DNA from: Candidatus Cloacimonetes bacterium HGW-Cloacimonetes-2
GTDB lineage: Bacteria > Cloacimonadota > Cloacimonadia > Cloacimonadales > Cloacimonadaceae
Assembly: GCA_002842035.1 (NCBI GenBank)
Contig: PHBP01000002.1
Location: 186,001 to 250,000 of the forward strand
Length of the DNA stretch: 64,000 nt
Direction of reading: 5' to 3'
A program made the position numbers and the translations under genes. This document shows positions 59,926 to 64,000 of this stretch, piece after piece. The notes under the pieces are model-generated. The model saw nothing but the letters and a program-made list of their open reading frames with translations. It did not search any database and was not told where the DNA came from. Position 1 is the first letter of the stretch, and the number at the start of each line of letters is the position of its first letter.

Positions 59926-60906
59926 TTACTTTTTCTTTTTGGTCAGATGTTGAATGGCATCTTTCTCTTTGTGAGTAAGATGGAAGGTCTCCACCACGAG
60001 GTTGCTGGCAACGAAGATCGAGGAATAGGTTCCAAAGATCAAGCCGAGGCACATTGCAAACGCAAAGTCGTGGATTACAGTACCACCAAACAGGTACAAA
60101 GCAAACGCTGTGAAGAAGGTTGTAAGGGCAGTGATTACAGTTCTGCTAAGAGTTCTGTTGATTGCCTTGTTAAATACTTCGTGATAGTCAGCTTTGCGAT
60201 CCAGCTTCATATCTTCACGGATTCTATCAAAGACCACGATTGTATCATTGATCGAATAACCGACGATTGTAAGCAATGCCGCGATGATCTGGATGGAGAT
60301 TTCCTTGCCTGTAAGGGCAAAGATTCCCAGAATAATCATCACATCGTGGAAGAGAGCTACTATAGCCATCAAACCAAAGATGAATTCGAAGCGGAACCAG
60401 ATGTAGATGATCATCAGAAGCAGAGAAATCAAGACCGCAAGTATAGCTTGCGTACGGAGTTCTCCACCGACCTTGGGACCGACAACGTTAGTCTCAAGGA
60501 TCACGTCTTGGCTGATGTCTCTACCCTTGAGCTGCTCGGGGAATGACTCTTGGATCAGGGCGATCAGGGCTTTACTGGTTTCTGAGGAAGTATCTTCAGT
60601 TTTGTCTATGCTTCTGATCTTAATCAGGAAAGTAGCATCAGCTTCATCACCGACGTATTGGATCTGAGCTTCGGGGAATTTGCTTTTTAGTACTGAGCGA
60701 AGCTTATCTACAGTAACATCGGGGACATTCTGATCGAGGGCTTTCAGATTGACTTGAGTAGCAACACCGCTGGAGAAATCGATACTCCAGTTTAAGCCAC
60801 GAACTGCGATTCCAACGATACCTGCGATAATCAGGATGAGCGAAAATGCATAAGCAATGTAACGACTCTTAACGAACTGGATATTGGTTTGTTTTATCAG
60901 TTTCAT
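59926..60906 (-). CDS. secF: Protein translocase subunit SecF
   Basis: Membrane partner of SecD that uses the ion gradient to help pull proteins across the inner membrane. 326 residues: first helix at about 16-36, a periplasmic domain (NWSIDFSSGVATQV), then five helices with the conserved VGPKVGGEL, GYSINDTIVVFDRIRE, INRTLSRTVITALTT and FGTYSSIFVAS. A basic tail HLTKKKK ends it. It starts 10 bp after secD. Confidence 0.95.
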   Translation of the reverse strand: MKLIKQTNIQFVKSRYIAYAFSLILIIAGIVGIAVRGLNWSIDFSSGVATQVNLKALDQNVPDVTVDKLRSVLKSKFPEAQIQYVGDEADATFLIKIRSIDKTEDTSSETSKALIALIQESFPEQLKGRDISQDVILETNVVGPKVGGELRTQAILAVLISLLLMIIYIWFRFEFIFGLMAIVALFHDVMIILGIFALTGKEISIQIIAALLTIVGYSINDTIVVFDRIREDMKLDRKADYHEVFNKAINRTLSRTVITALTTFFTAFALYLFGGTVIHDFAFAMCLGLIFGTYSSIFVASNLVVETFHLTHKEKDAIQHLTKKKK

Positions 60907-60916
60907 CTTTCGCTCC

Positions 60917-62509
60917 TTATATACTCAGGCTCTTTTTAGTGCCGTTTACAACGAAGGTCTCAAGGATTGAGCGTACAAAGACGATTGCTGTGAACATCGA
61001 ACCAACGATACCGATGGCGAGAGTCACGGCAAAACCGCGGATCGGGCCTGTGCCAAAATTATAAAGCACAGCTGCTGCGATCAGGGTCGTAAGCTGGGAA
61101 TCCCAGATGGTGATAGTAGCACGTTTGTAGCCTGCGTCAACTGCGCTGCGCGGAGTCTTGCCTTGTGCCATCTCTTCTTTGATGCGTTCGTAAATCAAAA
61201 CGTTCGCATCAACTGCCATACCTATGGTCAGGATAATACCTGCTATACCGGGCATTGTAAGTGATGCGCCAAAAGCGGTCAGCATAGCGAGGATGAAACC
61301 TACGTTGAAGACAAGCGCGATATCTGCAATCAAGCCTGAGAGCTTGTAATAGATAAGCATAAAGAGGGCAACCGCAATGATACCGATCAAGCCTGCCAAC
61401 TTACCGGACTCGATGCTATCTTTACCAAGTGTAGCTCCGACGTCAGTACGGTTAATTGGCTCAATAGGTGCCAGAAGGTTACCGGTATTAAGCACGATGG
61501 CAAGATCATTGGCTTCCTGAATGGTGAAACTGCCTGTAATCTGAGCGCTTCCGCCGGCGATGCGTTCTTGGATATTGGGCGCACTATAGACTACTCCATC
61601 CAGCACTATCGCCAATCTGCGACCAACGTTGTCGCCGGTTACAGTCTCAAACTTACGAGCGCCTTCACGCTTCATTTCGATAGAAATATAAGGCTTATTC
61701 GCTGTACGAATATCTGTGGAGGTTGATGAACCAATCTCAACGCGAGCTTTAGCAAGATCAGAGCCGTTCATTTTGGCTTCTGAGCTCAGTACATAGAGAT
61801 CCCGGTCTTCAAGCTTGGATTCCAGATTGGATTTGCCAAGAGCAAGAGTGTATCCCATAGGCATCAGCTTTACAAAATTGGTATCAGCAACAAGGGTTTG
61901 AATGATATCAACAACGTCGTATTGGACTTTGAGATCGACTTCACCCTTGCGGACAAGGCTGCTAAAGACACCTGTGCCGGTATCTAGGGTATCAGCTTTG
62001 GTGCTGTCAGCGCCGGCTATGAGTTGCTTGTCCTTTCTGGCGATCTCCTGCAGAGCAGGGAATTGCTGTAGATTAGCTGCGACATTGGCATCCAGAATCT
62101 GAATAACCTGATTTGCAGCATCAGGAGGGGCAACCAGCTTGAATTCAAGCATAGCAGTTTGACGGATCAATTGCTCGGCTGCTTCGGGATCGCGCACACC
62201 GGGTAATTGCACCATTATTCGGTTTGTCCCCACCTTTTGAATGATGGGCTCAGCAACACCGTATTGGTCGATACGCTCGCTGATAATTTTGATGTTTTGA
62301 TCGACTGCTTTGGCTGCGTCAGCCTCGGACAGCCCCTTAGTATCAACTGCCAGAAGGATCTGAGTACCACCCTTCAAATCCAGGCCGAGTCTCAATTTTT
62401 GAGAAGCCCAGAATTCGGGTAGGTTCGGAATTGCCAAAGGAGCCAAGAAATATGCTGTGAGGCATATGAAAATGACTATTGACAGGCCGCGCCAGGAAAA
62501 TTTCTTCAT
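60917..62509 (-). CDS. secD: Protein translocase subunit SecD
   Basis: 530 residues: first helix about 8-28, the P1 periplasmic domain with LGLDLKGGTQILLAVD and the ARVEIGSSTS region, then helices with LGKDSIESGKLAGLIGI, GMAVDANVLIYERIKEE (the DANV proton-path block) and a C-terminal RGFAVTLAIGIVGSMFTAI. Length and motifs are normal. GGGAG precedes the ATG. Confidence 0.96.
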   Translation of the reverse strand: MKKFSWRGLSIVIFICLTAYFLAPLAIPNLPEFWASQKLRLGLDLKGGTQILLAVDTKGLSEADAAKAVDQNIKIISERIDQYGVAEPIIQKVGTNRIMVQLPGVRDPEAAEQLIRQTAMLEFKLVAPPDAANQVIQILDANVAANLQQFPALQEIARKDKQLIAGADSTKADTLDTGTGVFSSLVRKGEVDLKVQYDVVDIIQTLVADTNFVKLMPMGYTLALGKSNLESKLEDRDLYVLSSEAKMNGSDLAKARVEIGSSTSTDIRTANKPYISIEMKREGARKFETVTGDNVGRRLAIVLDGVVYSAPNIQERIAGGSAQITGSFTIQEANDLAIVLNTGNLLAPIEPINRTDVGATLGKDSIESGKLAGLIGIIAVALFMLIYYKLSGLIADIALVFNVGFILAMLTAFGASLTMPGIAGIILTIGMAVDANVLIYERIKEEMAQGKTPRSAVDAGYKRATITIWDSQLTTLIAAAVLYNFGTGPIRGFAVTLAIGIVGSMFTAIVFVRSILETFVVNGTKKSLSI

Positions 62510-62544
62510 TGGCTTATGCTCCCTTTCTCTAATATTATGTTATA

Positions 62545-62575
62545 CAAATTACTTTAGTTATTCCAAAACTTTCAA
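62545..62575 (-). promoter_or_regulatory. Candidate secDF promoter
   Basis: On the - strand TTGAAA (62575-62570), 21 bp, then TTTG (62548-62545), with TA just before (TAATTTG), similar to the elements before the stable-RNA genes. A TATAAC just downstream is an alternative -10, but without a good -35. Confidence 0.3.
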
Positions 62576-62628
62576 TAGGGCTCTTTAGTCAAGTCTTTTA
62601 TTGATGCAGACTGAGAGCGTTATGAGAA

Positions 62629-62952
62629 TCAGTGCTTTGTTTCTGCAGGATTGTCCATCTTGAATCCGACGCCTTTGTCTGTTGTCTGACCTTGGATTCT
62701 GATTTCACCAAATACATTCTCAAAATTCTCTATGTTCTTTTCCAGAGCTTGCAAAAGCTGTTTGGCGTGTTGTGGCGTGCAGACCACTCTGGAGTATATC
62801 TTGGCATCCGGAACACCGGGCAGTATTCTGCCAAAATCCAGTACGAATTCTGATGGGTTGTGGTTGATCACGAAGAGATTGGCATATACGCCCTCTCCCA
62901 CCTTTTCATCGATCTTGAGGTTGATCTGTTGGGGTTGATTGGGTTGATTCAT
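62629..62952 (-). CDS. DUF3467 protein
   Basis: 107-residue cytoplasmic protein: INLKIDEKVGEGVYANLFVI, then SEFVLDFGRILPGVPDAKI and RVVCTPQHAKQLLQALEKNI, the typical DUF3467 pattern. Function unknown in all bacteria that have it. GGAG precedes its ATG, which overlaps the helicase stop by 4 bp, so it is made from the helicase mRNA. Confidence 0.85.
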   Translation of the reverse strand: MNQPNQPQQINLKIDEKVGEGVYANLFVINHNPSEFVLDFGRILPGVPDAKIYSRVVCTPQHAKQLLQALEKNIENFENVFGEIRIQGQTTDKGVGFKMDNPAETKH

Positions 62953-64000
62953 TGTAAACTCCTTAGTATGTCATAATCTGTTATGATTCCGTTTGTTTTA
63001 ATGCTTTCCAATAGTTTTCTATAATGTTGGGAAATTTGGCAGATCCTTGGGGAACCCAGTATAATCAAGCGTTCACAGGCACGGCTGACTGCTACATTCA
63101 GCTTGCGGTCTATACTACCATCTTCATTTAGGGATTCGATGGCTCCGATATCAGAGCCGGATCTTAGGGGTAAGCATAGAATGATGATCTTACGCTGAGA
63201 GCCCTGGAAACGCTCCACTGTATCTATAATAAGCTCTGAATTGTCCAGCTCTTTGGCAAGACAATGGATCATAGCTCTAAAGGGTGCAATTACTCCGATA
63301 TCTGCACTATAGTCACTGATCTCCCCCGCTTCGGTGAGGATATCAATTAGCTGTTTTACGGCTTTTACCTGATTCAGATCGTATCTCTGTGTATCTGTAG
63401 GGGGAAAACTAATCCAAACAATACGCTTGTCCAGTACTGAAAGCCCCGTACTGTTAGCCGGTAGAGGTGCCTTTTGACGTGAGGTTGAAGCCTGTAGCTT
63501 TCCATCGTAGTAATGGCCAATCAAGGCTGCAATACTCTCGTGCATTCGGTAATGACAGGATAGCATACTGATCGATTGATGCCAGCCATTCCTGTCACAC
63601 AATAGATAGAGCCTCTCCATCAATGAGCGTTGATATGTGCTGTAGCGCAAACTGGAGAGTTGCTCACTGGTAAAAACGTATGGATCATAGTCTTGGGCGG
63701 TTATAGGCGGGAGCTGGTTTTGGTCTCCGATCAGGATAAGCTTTGGTATCTCAGAAATGATACCCAAGACACTTGGCTCGATAATTTGAGAGGCTTCATC
63801 AATGATCAGTTCGTCAAAAGCTATGATGCTTTTTGTATCCTTGAACCAAGAATTCGCGCTTTGCACGGTGGATACGAATACTCTGGCATCGCGGATCATG
63901 TCCTCAATCTCAGAGATCGTCTTACCTTCCGCAAGTGAAGATAGTAGCTGACCAGGTACGGCGCGAGACTTCCCTGTGCGAATAAAGGGTATGCCTGCTT
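62949..64000 (-). CDS. SF1B (Upf1/Dna2-like) helicase, C-terminal part
   Basis: The gene runs off the right window edge; the frame is open from 64000, and the first ATG at 63899 is internal. Visible helicase motifs in order: VFVSTVQSA, motif II DEASQ, motif III GDQNQLPPI, motif IV SCHYRMHES, motif V TVERFQGSQ and motif VI NVAVSRACERLIILG. DEASQ identifies the Upf1-like SF1B group, which unwinds DNA or RNA 5' to 3'. The N-terminal domains with Walker A are not in the window, so any fused nuclease cannot be seen. Confidence 0.87.
   Translation of the reverse strand, partial: AGIPFIRTGKSRAVPGQLLSSLAEGKTISEIEDMIRDARVFVSTVQSANSWFKDTKSIIAFDELIIDEASQIIEPSVLGIISEIPKLILIGDQNQLPPITAQDYDPYVFTSEQLSSLRYSTYQRSLMERLYLLCDRNGWHQSISMLSCHYRMHESIAALIGHYYDGKLQASTSRQKAPLPANSTGLSVLDKRIVWISFPPTDTQRYDLNQVKAVKQLIDILTEAGEISDYSADIGVIAPFRAMIHCLAKELDNSELIIDTVERFQGSQRKIIILCLPLRSGSDIGAIESLNEDGSIDRKLNVAVSRACERLIILGSPRICQISQHYRKLLESIKTNGIITDYDILRSLQ

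Overview
The window looks like a chromosome segment of a fermentative, Gram-negative-type (diderm) bacterium of the FCB superphylum, most likely the candidate phylum Cloacimonadota (inference, moderate confidence). Reasons: an LPS-export permease, a porin, an outer-membrane-type lipocalin and SecDF (two membranes); a secreted peptidase ending in a type-IX-like C-terminal sorting domain (motif NYPNPFNPST); the alternative Bacteroidota-style GlmU; [FeFe]-hydrogenase maturase HydG; and an aldehyde:ferredoxin oxidoreductase with a poly-ferredoxin. Coding density is very high, with many 1-8 bp gene overlaps. No transposase, integrase, phage or CRISPR array was seen.

Layout. 1-14.5 kb, + strand: end of an Lpt permease, a 116-bp repeat, then one long gene string: ornithine decarboxylase, Ldh2-type dehydrogenase, solute-binding lipoprotein, aspartokinase, MetG, SpoIID-like protein, Hsp33, a VCBS-repeat protein, guanine deaminase and tRNA-Gly(CCC). 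14.5-27.2 kb, - strand: lipocalin; hydG with its small TM1266-type partner; an operon of glycogen-debranching enzyme, GT4, GH57, a sigma-54 response regulator, YbbR, TsaD and VanY; and a C39-like secreted protein. 27.6-39.6 kb, + strand: secreted unknown, SRP RNA, M14 peptidase, DUF192 lipoprotein, divergent polysaccharide deacetylase, porin, tRNA-Ala(GGC), transketolase, poly-ferredoxin and AOR. 39.6-41.3 kb, - strand: a redox/stress operon (glutaredoxin, MarR, OsmC, thioredoxin-like lipoprotein). 41.5-59.5 kb, + strand: RadA, PgpH-like phosphodiesterase, YbeY, CNNM/CorC, DUF3108, VanZ, Mla-type ATPase, Gx transporter, PBP1A, GT2, alt-GlmU, RicT, RlmN, DeoC, a double ThyX, tRNA-Arg(CCG) and ABC-F. 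59.9-64 kb, - strand: SecD/SecF, DUF3467 and a Upf1-like helicase cut by the window edge.

How it fits together. The metabolic genes suit an amino-acid or aldehyde fermenter that disposes of electrons as H2: AOR plus ferredoxin yields reduced ferredoxin and HydG builds the hydrogenase cofactor. The glycogen trio, transketolase, DeoC and guanine deaminase add carbohydrate and nucleoside turnover. Much of the rest is envelope construction and ribosome or tRNA maintenance.

The strongest unexplained signals are five dispersed copies of a roughly 112-135 bp intergenic element built around 11-bp repeats, with short pairing ends that show a compensatory change; a 99-bp element with 25-bp perfect inverted ends; stable-RNA genes that all carry TTGACA but a TTTG-like element instead of a normal -10; and a ThyX fusion whose catalytic motif is divided between its two halves.
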